Assembly: GCA_016195915.1 (NCBI GenBank)
Contig: JACPYS010000003.1
Coordinates: forward strand, 1-64,000
DNA from: Betaproteobacteria bacterium
GTDB lineage: Bacteria > Pseudomonadota > Gammaproteobacteria > Burkholderiales > SG8-39
DNA: 64,000 nt
Direction of reading: 5' to 3'
Shown: positions 54,510 to 63,861 of the stretch, in pieces
Layout: every line of letters starts with the position of its first letter
How positions within the stretch are numbered: position 1 is the stretch's first letter
Notes under the pieces: model-generated
Told to the model about the DNA's origin: nothing
The model's database searches: none
Seen by the model: the letters and a program-made list of their open reading frames with translations, nothing else
Translations under genes and position numbers: made by a program

Positions 54510-54977
54510 TCAGAATCTTCCGCTCAGGTAGGAGCGGATGCGCACCAGCACGGCCAGCGCCGTCAGGAAAAATCCAATCAGCAGCGCCGCATGCGGAATC
54601 ACCTTGGGGATGCCCGCGGCGATGCTCACCGGGCCGGTCTGTGCGAACAGCGAGACGATGGTCCACGACTGAACCACCATGAAGCCGCAGCAGGCGAGCA
54701 AGGTAATCGCGATCAAGCCGTTCAGCAGCAGCTTCCAGATCCCTTCGATACGGGACGAGAACAGGTCCATGTTCAGGTGCTCGCCGCGGTAGGCGATCGC
54801 GGCGAGGCCGACGAATACGCCCCATATCGTCATGAACACCAGCACTTCCTCGGACCAGAAGATCGCCTTGCCGAACGCATAGCGGCTGACCACGCCGGCG
54901 AAATTGATCGCTATCCCGGCGAGTATCAGTGCACCGAGGATCCACTCCGGCACTGTGGAAAACAGAAATCTTGCCAC
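54510..54977 (-). CDS. dctQ: TRAP transporter small permease DctQ
   Basis: A 155-residue protein with four membrane segments (for example ILGALILAGIAINFAGVVSRYAF) and the DctQ landmark FWSEEVLVFMTIWGVFVGLAAIAYRGEHLNMD. It pairs with DctM. It starts 10 bases after the dctP stop. Confidence 0.94.
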   Translation of the reverse strand: MARFLFSTVPEWILGALILAGIAINFAGVVSRYAFGKAIFWSEEVLVFMTIWGVFVGLAAIAYRGEHLNMDLFSSRIEGIWKLLLNGLIAITLLACCGFMVVQSWTIVSLFAQTGPVSIAAGIPKVIPHAALLIGFFLTALAVLVRIRSYLSGRF

Positions 54978-54987
54978 CCCGCCACCC

Positions 54988-55989
54988 TCAGTATTTCTGG
55001 CTCAGGGCGTTCATCTTCTTGTAGAACGCGGCGACCGCGGCATTGTCCCTGGTCACTTCCTCTCCGATGCCTCCGAGCAACTGGCGCACGCGCGCCTGGT
55101 CCTCGGCCGAAGCGCGCACGAATTCGCCGCCTGCCTCAACCCAGCGCTTGCGCATGGCCTCGTCGAGTGTGCGCGATTCCGACATCATGCGCGGCTGCAG
55201 CCTCTGGCCCTCATCGACGACGATCTGGCGCAGCTCGGCCGGCAGCTTGGCGAGCCACGGCCGGCTCACCACGCCGACTGAAACGACCATGGTGTCGTTC
55301 AATTCGTAGAGCGTCTTGCTGATCTCGTTGAACTTGAGGTTCACGTAGACGGCGGTGACACTCTGCGTGCCGTCGATCACGCCCTGCTGCAGGCCGGGAA
55401 TGACCTCGGAGAGGTCCATCGGCACCGCCGTCGCTGCGAACTGCCGCATCTTCGCGCGTTCGGCCGCGGTGGCATTCACCCGCAGTTTCTTGCCCTTGAA
55501 ATCGTCGATCTTGCGGATCGGCTGCTTGGCCAGATAGTGGGCGAACGCAAAGGTGTAGATCGACACCACCTGCAGGTTCTTGTCCGCGCCGAGCGCGAGG
55601 ATGTCCTTGTTCATGCCCGGCTCGAGCAGCACTTTTTCCGCCTGCGCAGTGTCCCTGAACAGGGCCGGGATGCTGAATACGCCAAAGCGCGGATCGACTC
55701 CGGCATAGAAATCGGCGGGCGAGGTGAATGCCTCGATCGTTCCCAACTGCATGCCTTCGATCTGGCTCGCGATGGTGCCGAGCTGGTTGCGCGGGAACAG
55801 CTTGACCTCGATGCGGCCCTTGGAGCGCGCCTCGATGGCCTCCTTCATCCACGTGCCCCACTGGTGCTGGATGTCGTTCATGGTGGCGAAGCCGATCTTC
55901 ATGGTGAAGTCGGCCGCGGCGGCGGGCAGGGAAACACTGAAAATTGCGCCGGCTGCGATCAACGCGCGCAACAAGGGCTTGCTGGTTTT
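54988..55989 (-). CDS. dctP: TRAP transporter substrate-binding protein DctP
   Basis: A 333-residue periplasmic protein with signal peptide MKTSKPLLRALIAAGAIFSVSLPAAAA. Family segments are FTMKIGFATMNDIQHQWGTWMKEAIEARSKGRIEVKLFP, and the carboxylate-binding Arg region LRVNATAAERAKMRQFAATAVPMDLSEV. I chose the ATG at 55989, with GGAGGAAA upstream, over an in-frame ATG 30 bases earlier. The ligand is probably an organic acid. Confidence 0.94.
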   Translation of the reverse strand, partial: KTSKPLLRALIAAGAIFSVSLPAAAADFTMKIGFATMNDIQHQWGTWMKEAIEARSKGRIEVKLFPRNQLGTIASQIEGMQLGTIEAFTSPADFYAGVDPRFGVFSIPALFRDTAQAEKVLLEPGMNKDILALGADKNLQVVSIYTFAFAHYLAKQPIRKIDDFKGKKLRVNATAAERAKMRQFAATAVPMDLSEVIPGLQQGVIDGTQSVTAVYVNLKFNEISKTLYELNDTMVVSVGVVSRPWLAKLPAELRQIVVDEGQRLQPRMMSESRTLDEAMRKRWVEAGGEFVRASAEDQARVRQLLGGIGEEVTRDNAAVAAFYKKMNALSQKY

Positions 55990-56059
55990 CATCTGATTTC
56001 CTCCTCCTGCAATGGACAAGTCCGGCGCGAAAGCCGGTTCCGGACGGCGGGCGCCGCCT

Positions 56060-56743
56060 CTACCAGACGAGGTCGCCTTCTCTGATGAGCATCATGCAGC
56101 GCTCGCCTTCGGTGTACGGTGCGTGCGCGACGCCACAGGGCATGCGAAACCACACGCCTTGAGTGTAGGCAGCGAATTCGTCTTTCAGGCAGCCGCGAAG
56201 CACGAACGTCTCCTCTCCGATCGAATGGTCGTGCGAGGGAATCTTGCGGTGCTGGTAGACGTGGCCGATCCGGCTCGTTTCGATGCCGTCGGCATTCGGG
56301 TACAGATGCAGCGCGTCGGCGCCGCGGTGCGGAAATTCCATCCACTTCGCCGTCTTCGCGTCGATCACCACGCGCTCCCCGGCTTTTGCACGGATCGGTA
56401 CGCGCCACTTCGCATACAGCACCCCGCCTTCCCTGGAGGCGAGCGTATGGTGAAAGCCGGGTTGGTTGCGCACGAAGGTGTGCTCTCCGTAGCTGCCGTG
56501 CTCGTCCGAGAACGAGCCTTCGACGACGAACATGTCCAGGCGCTCCGTGAGGGTCGTGGGAGGCAGCGCAGCACCGGGTGCGAATTTGAGCAGCGCGGTT
56601 TCGCGCCCCTTGACCGCGTGGTTGACGAATTCGAGGACTTTGCGCGATATGCCCGGCCATTCCGTCGGTTCCCAGGGCATGTCGTTGGTGTTCATGACCG
56701 CGACCTTGTTCGCGTCGGCATTCACGGCGGCTGCGCTGCGCAT
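56060..56743 (-). CDS. Bicupin protein (ChrR-like)
   Basis: A 227-residue protein with two cupin domains: the first around GAALPPTTLTERLDMFVVEGSFSDEHG, the second around HRKIPSHDHSIGEETFVLRGCLKDEFAAY. The second keeps the His-x-His and Glu ligands; the first has lost them. AGGAGG lies before the chosen ATG. It heads the TRAP-amidohydrolase operon and may be a dioxygenase-like enzyme or ligand sensor for the imported acid. Confidence 0.8.
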   Translation of the reverse strand: MRSAAAVNADANKVAVMNTNDMPWEPTEWPGISRKVLEFVNHAVKGRETALLKFAPGAALPPTTLTERLDMFVVEGSFSDEHGSYGEHTFVRNQPGFHHTLASREGGVLYAKWRVPIRAKAGERVVIDAKTAKWMEFPHRGADALHLYPNADGIETSRIGHVYQHRKIPSHDHSIGEETFVLRGCLKDEFAAYTQGVWFRMPCGVAHAPYTEGERCMMLIREGDLVW

Positions 56744-56876
56744 GCTTTCCTCCTTGACCTTGAATGCGTGATTCGTTTCGATGCCATAATAACCGTAATC
56801 TAACGAGGGATCGGTGGTCAATGAGAAGTTTTGCCGACACCGAGCCCGGCATTCTCTAACCTGCACACAGGAATCC

Positions 56877-57125
56877 ATGAGCGACGAACCCGCGATTGCA
56901 CAGAAGAGCCCCTACAAGATCGAGCTGCTCGGGGGCTACCGTTATGCCTGGTGCTCCTGCGGCCTGTCCAAGATGCAGCCGTTCTGCGATGGCTCGCACA
57001 CTTCGACCAAGTCCGGCATGAAGCCGGTGGTGTGGACGCAGGAAAAGGACCAGACCGCGTTCCTTTGCGGCTGCAAACGCAGCAGCAAGGTCCCGTCTTG
57101 CGATGGTACGCACAAGACGCTGTAG
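56877..57125 (+). CDS. CDGSH iron-sulfur domain protein
   Basis: An 82-residue protein with two CDGSH-type [2Fe-2S] sites: WCSCGLSKMQPFCDGSH and LCGCKRSSKVPSCDGTH (three Cys plus one His each). This tandem form is usual in bacteria, and electron transfer or cluster storage is the likely role. It is divergent from the cupin gene. Bases 57126-57235 hold nothing further that I can support. Confidence 0.92.
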   Translation: MSDEPAIAQKSPYKIELLGGYRYAWCSCGLSKMQPFCDGSHTSTKSGMKPVVWTQEKDQTAFLCGCKRSSKVPSCDGTHKTL

Positions 57126-57235
57126 CCCACCCGCTCGTGGCCGAAGGGCTGATCCTGCTCACATCCCACATGGATCGCACCGGCCGCAACATACTCGCCA
57201 GCATGAGCAAGTAGCATCCTGCGCGGGCACGGGAA

Positions 57236-58123
57236 TCAGACAATCTGCTGAAGGATATGTCGGATGCCCGACTGCCAGGGCGGCAGTTCCAAGCCGAAGG
57301 TCCTGCGCAGGCGACTGGTGTCGAGCCTTGAATTGGCCGGCCGTCTCGCAGCTGTGGGGTACTCGGCCGTGGCAATTGCGATAATGTTTTCCGGCCGCGT
57401 CCGCAACCGCCTTCCGCTGCGCAGGGCTTCACTGACGACAAAGCAGGCGTACGCATGCCAGGTCGTCTCCCCGGCCGGCACGAGGTGATAGAGTCCGAAG
57501 GGGAAATCAGCCGCCCCTTCGCGCCGCACCTGGCGTACCAGCTGTGCGGTTGTATCCGCCAGCAGAGCCGCCGCGGTCGGCACGCCGAACTGATCAGCCA
57601 CCACGCGCAGGCGGTCGCGCTCGGTGGCCAGCCTGAGCACGGTTTTCACAAAATTGCTGCCGTGCGACCCCGCGACCCAGCTCGTGCGCAAGATCAGGTG
57701 CCTGGCGCCGCTCGCCTGCAACGCCAGTTCGCCGTCGCGCTTGGTGCGGCCATACACGCCTTGGGGATTGGTCGCGTCTTCCTCGGTATAGGGTCTCGAG
57801 TTGGTGCCATCAAAGACGTAATCGGTGGAATAGTGCACCACCCAGGCGCCGAGTCGGGCGGCCTCTTGCCCGATCACCCCGGCTGCCCGTGCATTGACCG
57901 CCTCGGCGGTCGCGATATCCGATTCCGCCCTGTCCACATCCGTATAGCCCGCTGCATTCACAATCACGTCCGCTCGGACGCTGCGAATCAGCGCACGCAG
58001 GGCGGTCTCGTCTGAAACATCGCATTGCGCATGATCGACCGCGACCGCCTCGGCTACGGGCGCCAGGGAGCGCTGCAACTCAAAGCCCACCTGTCCGTTC
58101 TTTCCCGTCAGCAGTATTTTCAG
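57236..58123 (-). CDS. rmlD: dTDP-4-dehydrorhamnose reductase-like protein (RmlD)
   Basis: A 295-residue extended SDR. Cofactor site LLTGKNGQVGFELQRSL, NAAGYTDVDRAE, catalytic Tyr-x3-Lys implied in YGRTKRDGE, and VHYSTDYVFDGTNSRPYTEEDATNPQ are classic RmlD features. There is no ATG, GTG or TTG near the expected start. The best start is CTG at 58123 with AGGGA six bases upstream, 14 bases after the preceding stop. The other rml genes are not next to it, so a role outside rhamnose synthesis is possible. Confidence 0.85.
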   Translation of the reverse strand: MKILLTGKNGQVGFELQRSLAPVAEAVAVDHAQCDVSDETALRALIRSVRADVIVNAAGYTDVDRAESDIATAEAVNARAAGVIGQEAARLGAWVVHYSTDYVFDGTNSRPYTEEDATNPQGVYGRTKRDGELALQASGARHLILRTSWVAGSHGSNFVKTVLRLATERDRLRVVADQFGVPTAAALLADTTAQLVRQVRREGAADFPFGLYHLVPAGETTWHAYACFVVSEALRSGRRLRTRPENIIAIATAEYPTAARRPANSRLDTSRLRRTFGLELPPWQSGIRHILQQIV

Positions 58124-58136
58124 GATCAGTCCCTGT

Positions 58137-60146
58137 TCAGCCGGTCTTGCCGAAGTCAGGTTTGCGACGCTCGAGGAATGCGCCGATTCCCTCGAGCGCG
58201 GCCGCGGTGCAAGCGACGCGCCCGAAGGCTTCATAACCCGCCTCCAGCGCAGCCGCAAACGAAGCTGACCCGGCCGCTTCGAGCACACCCTGCTCGAGGA
58301 CGCCCAGCGCCTCGCGGCTCAGGATCTGGCCGTTCGCAGCCTTCGGCTCCATGGGCTCGAACGGCGCAATGGCGACGGCGCCATCCAACCTGGCGCGCGG
58401 CTTGCCTGCCAGAGCATGCACGCGCGCCGCGGCACGCCCGATGAGATCACCGCCGTCCGCGACCAACTCATCCACGACGCCGAGTTTGTGCGCCTCAGCT
58501 GCTTTCAGCCGCTCGGCCCGGCGCAGCATTGCGTGGAACGTGCCGGCTGCCGAAGGCCAGCGGCGATAGGGCACCACCATCGCGCCGATACCCGGCACGA
58601 TGCCCAGCGTGATTTCGGGAAGCTGGAACCACGCGCTGCCGGCTGCGACGATGCCGTGGCAGCGCATGACGAGCTCGAATCCGCCACCCAGGGCCATGCC
58701 GTTCACCGCAGCGACCACGGGCTTCGTCATCGCGTCCAGATGCACGAGCAAGCGCGAGCAGTCGCGCGAATACTGCACCGAGGCTTGCGCATCGCCGAGC
58801 ATGCGAGGGAAGCGGCCGATGTCCGCGCCCGCGCAGAAGGCGCGCGCGCCATAGCCGGTCAGGACAAATCCCGCGACAGCGGAGTCGGCCTCGTGGCGGC
58901 GGATGACCGCCAGAATTTCTTCGGTGAGTTCGTCGTGCAGCGCGTTGAGCGCCTCGGGGCGGCGCAGCGTGATTACCTTGACGCCGTCCACATCGTCCAC
59001 CAGCACATGGCGTTCGAACCGCGGGTAATCGGCGAGCGGTCGCCGGGGCATCGGCATTCCGGGGCGCTCTGTTGCGAACCGGTCCATCACGCGGCGAACC
59101 TCGGCCTCACCCATATCGCGCATCAACTCGAGCGGCCCTTTCTTGAAGCCCAGCGCGAGCGCGCAACCCAGGTCGAGGTCGGCGGCGCCGCCGATGCCGC
59201 GGTCGAGGATGTCCACGGACTGCGAAAAAAGAATGCCGAGGAGCCGGTCGCGCACGGCAGCGCCGGCCTGCGGCGCGACATCGACCCGCTTGCCGGGCGG
59301 CACGGTCAGCCAGGTTTCGACCGATCGGAAGATCGGCGCGGGGCGGTAGTGCTCGCCCTCCTCGTCGGCCTGCAGCGTATTGGTCTCGGTAACGATTGCG
59401 TTGCCGTGCGCCAGGTTGAGAACGAAGAACGGGCCGGCGTGCACGAATTCCGTTGCGGTGCTGTCGATCTCGGCGGCCGTGCCATGCGCGAGGCACAGCG
59501 CGGCGTCGTTGCACCAGTTGTCGAAGATGCGATCGAGCATGAAACACGGGACGTCGTCGGTCACCAGCGGCACCTTGCCCGTCATGCAGAACATCCAGCG
59601 CAGATACTCGAGGACCTTCGGATCGGCATCCTTCCAGCGGATTACTTCGACCACCGGGTTGCGCCACGCCGGGGCGAAGAAATGCGTCACCGTCGCGCGC
59701 CCCTTGTGGCGCAGTCCGGCGAAAATGCGCGCTGCGGGCAGCGAGCTCGTGTTCGAGGTGATCAGCGCATCGGGCGCGACGATCTCCTCGACCTGTGCGA
59801 AGATGCGCCGCTTGAGGGCCAGGTTCTCGGTCGCCGCCTCGAGCACCCAGTCGCATCCGCGCATCGCGGCGTAGTCCAGCGACCCGCTGACACCGCGCGT
59901 CACCGCGGCGGCCTGCGCTTCGCTCATCTTGCCGCGCGCCACGGCCTTGTTCGAATATTCCTGGAAGCGATTCAGCCCGCGCTCCAGGGCCGCCTGGGCG
60001 ACGTCAACCAGCACCAGTTCGAGTTCGGGCAGCGCGCTCTTCAGGTAGTACCCGATGTCGGGACCGATGGTACCCGCGCCTATCACCGCGACACGCCGCG
60101 GCAGCGGCCGGGCCGGCGTTTCGAGCAGCGGATTCTGGTAGCCCAT
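58137..60146 (-). CDS. Bifunctional 3-hydroxyacyl-CoA dehydrogenase / enoyl-CoA hydratase, reversed domain order
   Basis: A 669-residue fusion. The N-terminal half is the dehydrogenase: NAD site VAVIGAGTIGPDIGYYL, ATENLALKRRIFAQVE, and catalytic His in VTHFFAPAWRNPVVEV. The C-terminal half, from about residue 400, is a crotonase fold: oxyanion motif ARAFCAGADIGRF, AAVNGMALGGGFE and LPEITLGIVPGIG, with both catalytic Glu positions present. E. coli FadB has the hydratase first, so the order is inverted. Start ATG at 60146, two bases after the quinone oxidoreductase stop. Confidence 0.88.
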   Translation of the reverse strand: MGYQNPLLETPARPLPRRVAVIGAGTIGPDIGYYLKSALPELELVLVDVAQAALERGLNRFQEYSNKAVARGKMSEAQAAAVTRGVSGSLDYAAMRGCDWVLEAATENLALKRRIFAQVEEIVAPDALITSNTSSLPAARIFAGLRHKGRATVTHFFAPAWRNPVVEVIRWKDADPKVLEYLRWMFCMTGKVPLVTDDVPCFMLDRIFDNWCNDAALCLAHGTAAEIDSTATEFVHAGPFFVLNLAHGNAIVTETNTLQADEEGEHYRPAPIFRSVETWLTVPPGKRVDVAPQAGAAVRDRLLGILFSQSVDILDRGIGGAADLDLGCALALGFKKGPLELMRDMGEAEVRRVMDRFATERPGMPMPRRPLADYPRFERHVLVDDVDGVKVITLRRPEALNALHDELTEEILAVIRRHEADSAVAGFVLTGYGARAFCAGADIGRFPRMLGDAQASVQYSRDCSRLLVHLDAMTKPVVAAVNGMALGGGFELVMRCHGIVAAGSAWFQLPEITLGIVPGIGAMVVPYRRWPSAAGTFHAMLRRAERLKAAEAHKLGVVDELVADGGDLIGRAAARVHALAGKPRARLDGAVAIAPFEPMEPKAANGQILSREALGVLEQGVLEAAGSASFAAALEAGYEAFGRVACTAAALEGIGAFLERRKPDFGKTG

Positions 60147-60148
60147 TT

Positions 60149-61147
60149 CTACGCCGGCGCGCGGATCACGATCTTGCCGAGGTGCGCATTCGATTCCATG
60201 AGCGCCTTGGCGGCGGGCAACTCGGCGAACGGGAACGCGCGCTCGATCAATGGCCGGATGCGTTTGTCGGCAATGGCGGGCAGCAGGTCGGAGACGAAGC
60301 CGCGCGCGCTGGTCGCGCGCTGATCGGCATTGCGCAGCTTGTTCGATACGCCGAACAGTTTCAATCGCCTGGAGTGAAGCGCGTTGATGTCGATCTCCGC
60401 TTTCAGCACGCCGTCCACGTAACCGACGGTCGCGAGGCGCCCTTCGAACGCGAGCGTACGCACGCATTCCGCGAACACCGAGCCGCCGACGTTGTTGACC
60501 ACCAGGTCGACGCCGTGACCGCCCGTCGCCTGCATCACCGCGTCATGGAAATCGCCCGAACGCGTGCACAGGCCGAGGTCGAGGCCGTGCGCCTTGAGTT
60601 TCTCGAGTTTCGCGGCCGACCCAGAAGTTCCGATCACCTTCGCGCCGAGCGCTTTCCCGGCCTGCAGCGAAGCGACGCCGACGCCCGAGGAAACACCGGT
60701 GATGAGCAGCCACTCGCCCTTCTCGAGCTGGCCTTGTGCGATCAGCATGTCGTGCACCACGGTGAAGGTGATCGGAATCGCCGCCGCTTCTTCCCACGAC
60801 AACCCGGCCGGCATCGGCACCGCCTCGCGCACGTCCATGAGCGCATGACCCGAAAATGCACCGCCACAACGGCCCATCACCCGCTCGCCCGGCTTGAGCC
60901 CGGCGACACCGGGCCCGACGCTCACGATTTCTCCCGCAGCCTCCATCCCGGCCGCCTTCCCGCCGGTGGATGTCGAGTGCAGGCCGTGCGCAGCGAGAAA
61001 TTCGCCGCGATTCAGGCCCGCCGCGCGGATGCGCACCAGGACCTGTCCGGGTCCCGGATCCGGCACCGCGACCTCACGCAGTTCGAGTGTCGTCGCGCCG
61101 TCGCCGGCCTGAACGAACCAGGATTTCATCGTATTCGCATTGCTCAT
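60149..61147 (-). CDS. Zinc-independent quinone oxidoreductase (MDR, Qor-like)
   Basis: A 332-residue NADPH-type MDR protein without zinc ligands (AAGLNRGEFLAAHGL in place of the catalytic Cys region). The cofactor loop is LLITGVSSGVGVASLQAGKALGAKVIGTSGS. An ATG at 61129 (MKSWFVQAGDG) is an equally good start. Related enzymes reduce quinones or enoyl-CoA/enone double bonds. The place between a radical SAM gene and a beta-oxidation enzyme gene fits the latter. Confidence 0.9.
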   Translation of the reverse strand: MSNANTMKSWFVQAGDGATTLELREVAVPDPGPGQVLVRIRAAGLNRGEFLAAHGLHSTSTGGKAAGMEAAGEIVSVGPGVAGLKPGERVMGRCGGAFSGHALMDVREAVPMPAGLSWEEAAAIPITFTVVHDMLIAQGQLEKGEWLLITGVSSGVGVASLQAGKALGAKVIGTSGSAAKLEKLKAHGLDLGLCTRSGDFHDAVMQATGGHGVDLVVNNVGGSVFAECVRTLAFEGRLATVGYVDGVLKAEIDINALHSRRLKLFGVSNKLRNADQRATSARGFVSDLLPAIADKRIRPLIERAFPFAELPAAKALMESNAHLGKIVIRAPA

Positions 61148-61165
61148 GTTCGCATTGCCTCCAAT

Positions 61166-62326
61166 TCACGGCATGATCTCGACATACTCGTAGACTTCGC
61201 AATCGGCAATCTGCTTGCGCACCGGCAGCGCCAGCTTCCCGAACCACCGCATCGGATCGTACCGGTCGATCTCCCGGCCCATGAAGCGCACCAGATCGCA
61301 GATCGGGTCGGTCACACTCTCGCGCCAGCGCTCGTCCTTGCGAACGTAGCCGAGATACAGGTTCTTCATGCAGTTTCCGCGGCACCAGGAATGCGCTTCG
61401 CAGGAAGCGCAAGGCATGTCCGGATGCGGCTGCAACGGGCTTGCGGCGAGCCAGTTCGATACGAGGTCCCCCATCTGCATCTCGGGCAGATACAGCATGT
61501 CCGGGCAGGGAAAGATCTTTCCGTCGGGCATCACGTTGAGAATATGGCTGGAAACCCGGCACTGCGTCTTGCCGCCGCAGAGTTCCGCCGCGCGCGCAGG
61601 CATCACTTTGTTACGCACCGCGCCCATGATCGGGATCAGCGGATACAGACGCTCGGGGTCGCGGAAAAAACGTTCAACCAGTTGCTGCAAGACCCGTTTG
61701 CGGCAGTCCATGGCGTGCGCCGCGTACGCCTCGCCGGCGACGAACTGGAAATAGACGTAATCGAACACCGACGTGAGTTCGTCCAGATGCTCGAAGCTGA
61801 TTTCGTCGGAAGACCAGGTGACGCGCGCCGTGAGGGAGCCGCCGAGCTTGCCGCGCACCTTGCCCAGGTTCTTCATCACCTGCCGGTACACGCCGCGCCC
61901 GCGATAGCCGTCGGTCACGCGTTCTCCGCCATCGATCGACACGAGAATGTTGGACAGTCTGGCGAGAAGCCAGTCCGGCAAATCATCGAGCAGCGTGCCG
62001 TTGGTCTGCAGCTGAAAACGGTAATGCGGGTAGCGCCGCATCGCGTCTTCCATGAACTTCCGGTTGAGCGTCGGTTCGCCCCCGTAGAACGTCACGTAGA
62101 CATCCTTGCCGGCCAGGTGTTTGCGGATGAAAGCGTCCAGCTGCTCGCCAGTGTAGCTCACGTGGCCCTGCGAACCCAGGACATCACCCTTGGCTACGGA
62201 GCAATAGCTGCACTTGAGGTTGCATTTCAGCGTGGTAAGCAGCTGCAGTTCCACGCGGCCGCCGAAGATCGGGTCCGGCTGGCCGGCCTGCCGGAGCGCC
62301 GGCTCAAATGAAATCGGTGTCTTCAT
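61166..62326 (-). CDS. Radical SAM protein with SPASM domain
   Basis: A 386-residue protein. The SAM cluster motif is CNLKCSYCSVAKGD (CxxxCxxC), followed by VTFYGGEPTLNRKFMEDAM and a LLARLSNILVSIDGGE strand. The C-terminal SPASM region has the cysteines LCGGKTQCRVSSH, KIFPCPDM, MPCASCEAHSWCRGNCMKN and DPICDLVRF, enough for auxiliary clusters. SPASM proteins modify peptides or act as oxidoreductases. No precursor peptide is visible nearby. The start at 62326 has GGAAG upstream. Confidence 0.88.
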   Translation of the reverse strand: MKTPISFEPALRQAGQPDPIFGGRVELQLLTTLKCNLKCSYCSVAKGDVLGSQGHVSYTGEQLDAFIRKHLAGKDVYVTFYGGEPTLNRKFMEDAMRRYPHYRFQLQTNGTLLDDLPDWLLARLSNILVSIDGGERVTDGYRGRGVYRQVMKNLGKVRGKLGGSLTARVTWSSDEISFEHLDELTSVFDYVYFQFVAGEAYAAHAMDCRKRVLQQLVERFFRDPERLYPLIPIMGAVRNKVMPARAAELCGGKTQCRVSSHILNVMPDGKIFPCPDMLYLPEMQMGDLVSNWLAASPLQPHPDMPCASCEAHSWCRGNCMKNLYLGYVRKDERWRESVTDPICDLVRFMGREIDRYDPMRWFGKLALPVRKQIADCEVYEYVEIMP

Positions 62327-62465
62327 CTCTTCCTTGTCGAACGCTCGAGAAGCCGGCGGAATTATAGGCTGGCGAGGCTGCGCTTGGGGATCGTCCCCAC
62401 CCGCGGCAATCCCTTCACGCCGGCCAAGCTCGGCCACTCGATTCCGTGAAGACCTCCTTTTTTCT

Positions 62466-62906
62466 TCAGGCGCAGAACTCAGGAAATTGCAATGCGTCTG
62501 CCGGTGAAAGAATGCGCAAGTGGGGCAGCGGTGGTAGGTCCAATAAATCCTGATCGCCTGTCACCAGCCAGGGCGCTTTTGCCGCCAACGCGGCGTGGAT
62601 AAATTTGTCATCGTCTGCGTCGCGGCAAAAGGCTTGTGCCGCAATCTCCGGCGGCACCTCGACCCAGTGGGACAGCGCACTCGCGTCGTTGAGCAAAGCT
62701 GTGCGATCGTCCATGCCCAAATAGCGGTCGAACTTCGGCTTCCACAAGCGCGCCTCGAGTTCTGCGAAGGTCGGCGATGAAAACACCGGCCTGCCACGCG
62801 CGACGACCTGGCGCACCAATGACGCCGGGGTGCCGGATTTTTTTAAAAATGCGCTGATCCAGACGTTCGTGTCGATGACGACACGCGCTCCCGGTTCAGC
62901 TCTCAT
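62466..62906 (-). CDS. PIN-domain toxin
   Basis: A 146-residue PIN ribonuclease. Acidic active-site residues lie in VVIDTNVWISAFLKK, FAELEARL, DADDDKFIHAALAAKA and LVTGDQDLLDL. The group matches 'putative toxin of the PIN family' (COG1569). Its start overlaps the Phd-like antitoxin stop by 11 bases. Confidence 0.87.
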   Translation of the reverse strand: MRAEPGARVVIDTNVWISAFLKKSGTPASLVRQVVARGRPVFSSPTFAELEARLWKPKFDRYLGMDDRTALLNDASALSHWVEVPPEIAAQAFCRDADDDKFIHAALAAKAPWLVTGDQDLLDLPPLPHLRILSPADALQFPEFCA

Positions 62907-63147
62907 CGGCCAGCAGCGCAGCCAGTGTTTCGTCGGTCAGGCCGGCGCGCGCGGCCTGATCGGCGGTCTTGTCCATGGTATGCCGCAGCCGGTCGGCATA
63001 GAACGCCCGCATGGCCTGGTAGTCTTGCGCGCTGACCATCACGCCGACCACCCGGTCATGCCGCATCACGCGCACCGGCTCGCGCTGGGCCTGGTCGATG
63101 AACTCGCCGAAGCGGGTCTTGGCCTCATTGGCGGTATAAGTTTTCAC
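62896..63147 (-). CDS. Phd/YefM-type antitoxin
   Basis: An 83-residue protein with a Phd-type N-terminus (MKTYTANEAKTRFGEFIDQAQREPVRVMRHDRVVGVMVSAQDYQAM) and a short acidic toxin-binding tail (GLTDETLAALLADES). It precedes the PIN toxin in the same operon. Confidence 0.88.
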   Translation of the reverse strand: MKTYTANEAKTRFGEFIDQAQREPVRVMRHDRVVGVMVSAQDYQAMRAFYADRLRHTMDKTADQAARAGLTDETLAALLADES

Positions 63148-63223
63148 GGCTGGACTCCGATTGTTTCGTGTAATTCGTTCATTTTAATCAAATCGTTCGA
63201 TTCAGTCAAATTCGACGGGAGCA

Positions 63224-63382
63224 TTACACGAGCTTCGCCAAGTCCGCAGCAGGCATCGACACCTGGCGCCGCTTCGTGCCGTCGCCAAACGCTAGCCTCC
63301 AACTCTTGTTGCTCGATTCCAGCGCCACGTACAACACCGGCGCCGATGCGTTATCTTCGCTCCCGAGGGCCGCTGGGTTCAT
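63224..63382 (-). pseudogene. N-terminal fragment of an IS110-like transposase
   Basis: Fifty-two codons from ATG to TAA, MNPAALGSEDNASAPVLYVALESSNKSWRLAFGDGTKRRQVSMPAADLAKLV split as start and tail. The centre (VLYVALESSNKSWRLAFGDG) resembles the opening of transposases usually placed in IS110 (DEDD). The rest of the transposase is missing. Leftover of an insertion sequence. Confidence 0.55.
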
Positions 63383-63459
63383 CTCTTGGTCTCCTTCTTT
63401 GCTCCTTCTTTGGTTGAGAAAGCCACCGGAGGTTAATTCACGCGGCCTTTACATCGAAT

Positions 63460-63735
63460 CTATCCCTTCAATAATGCGATATTGCCCAGGTTGCCGGTCA
63501 GTTGCGGGTAGCGATGGGCATGCGCGAGCACCAGGTACTGCACGATGAACTCGATGTCTATCATGCCGCCGCGGTCGTGCTTCAAGTCGAACAGCTCGCT
63601 GCGGTTGGGGTGGCCGTCCGCCATCTGCGCCCGCATGGATATGACTTCGCGCCGCAGCAGCTCCGGAACGCGTATGCGGTGTATCAGTTGGAATGCCTGG
63701 GCGATGAATTCGATCTCGCGTATCCCGCCAGGGCC
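63460..63735 (-). pseudogene. glnE: Rearranged fragment of glnE (glutamine synthetase adenylyltransferase)
   Basis: The minus strand reads [20 protein letters not shown], then [56 protein letters not shown] (two separate blocks), ending [13 protein letters not shown] and TAG. The first block is the motif of the N-terminal half of GlnE; the second comes from the C-terminal half. The halves of GlnE are homologous, so the fragment looks like a fusion between repeats. It cannot be functional at this size. Confidence 0.7.
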
Positions 63736-63861
63736 GAATCAGCGCCCGACACCGGTAGCTCCAGGCGGCACCCCACTCATGCGCGTGCGGGCACATGTCC
63801 TAGTATCGTGACACGTTAATTACGGAACATGTTATCATGGCGCATCTCCACTGAGCGAGGG

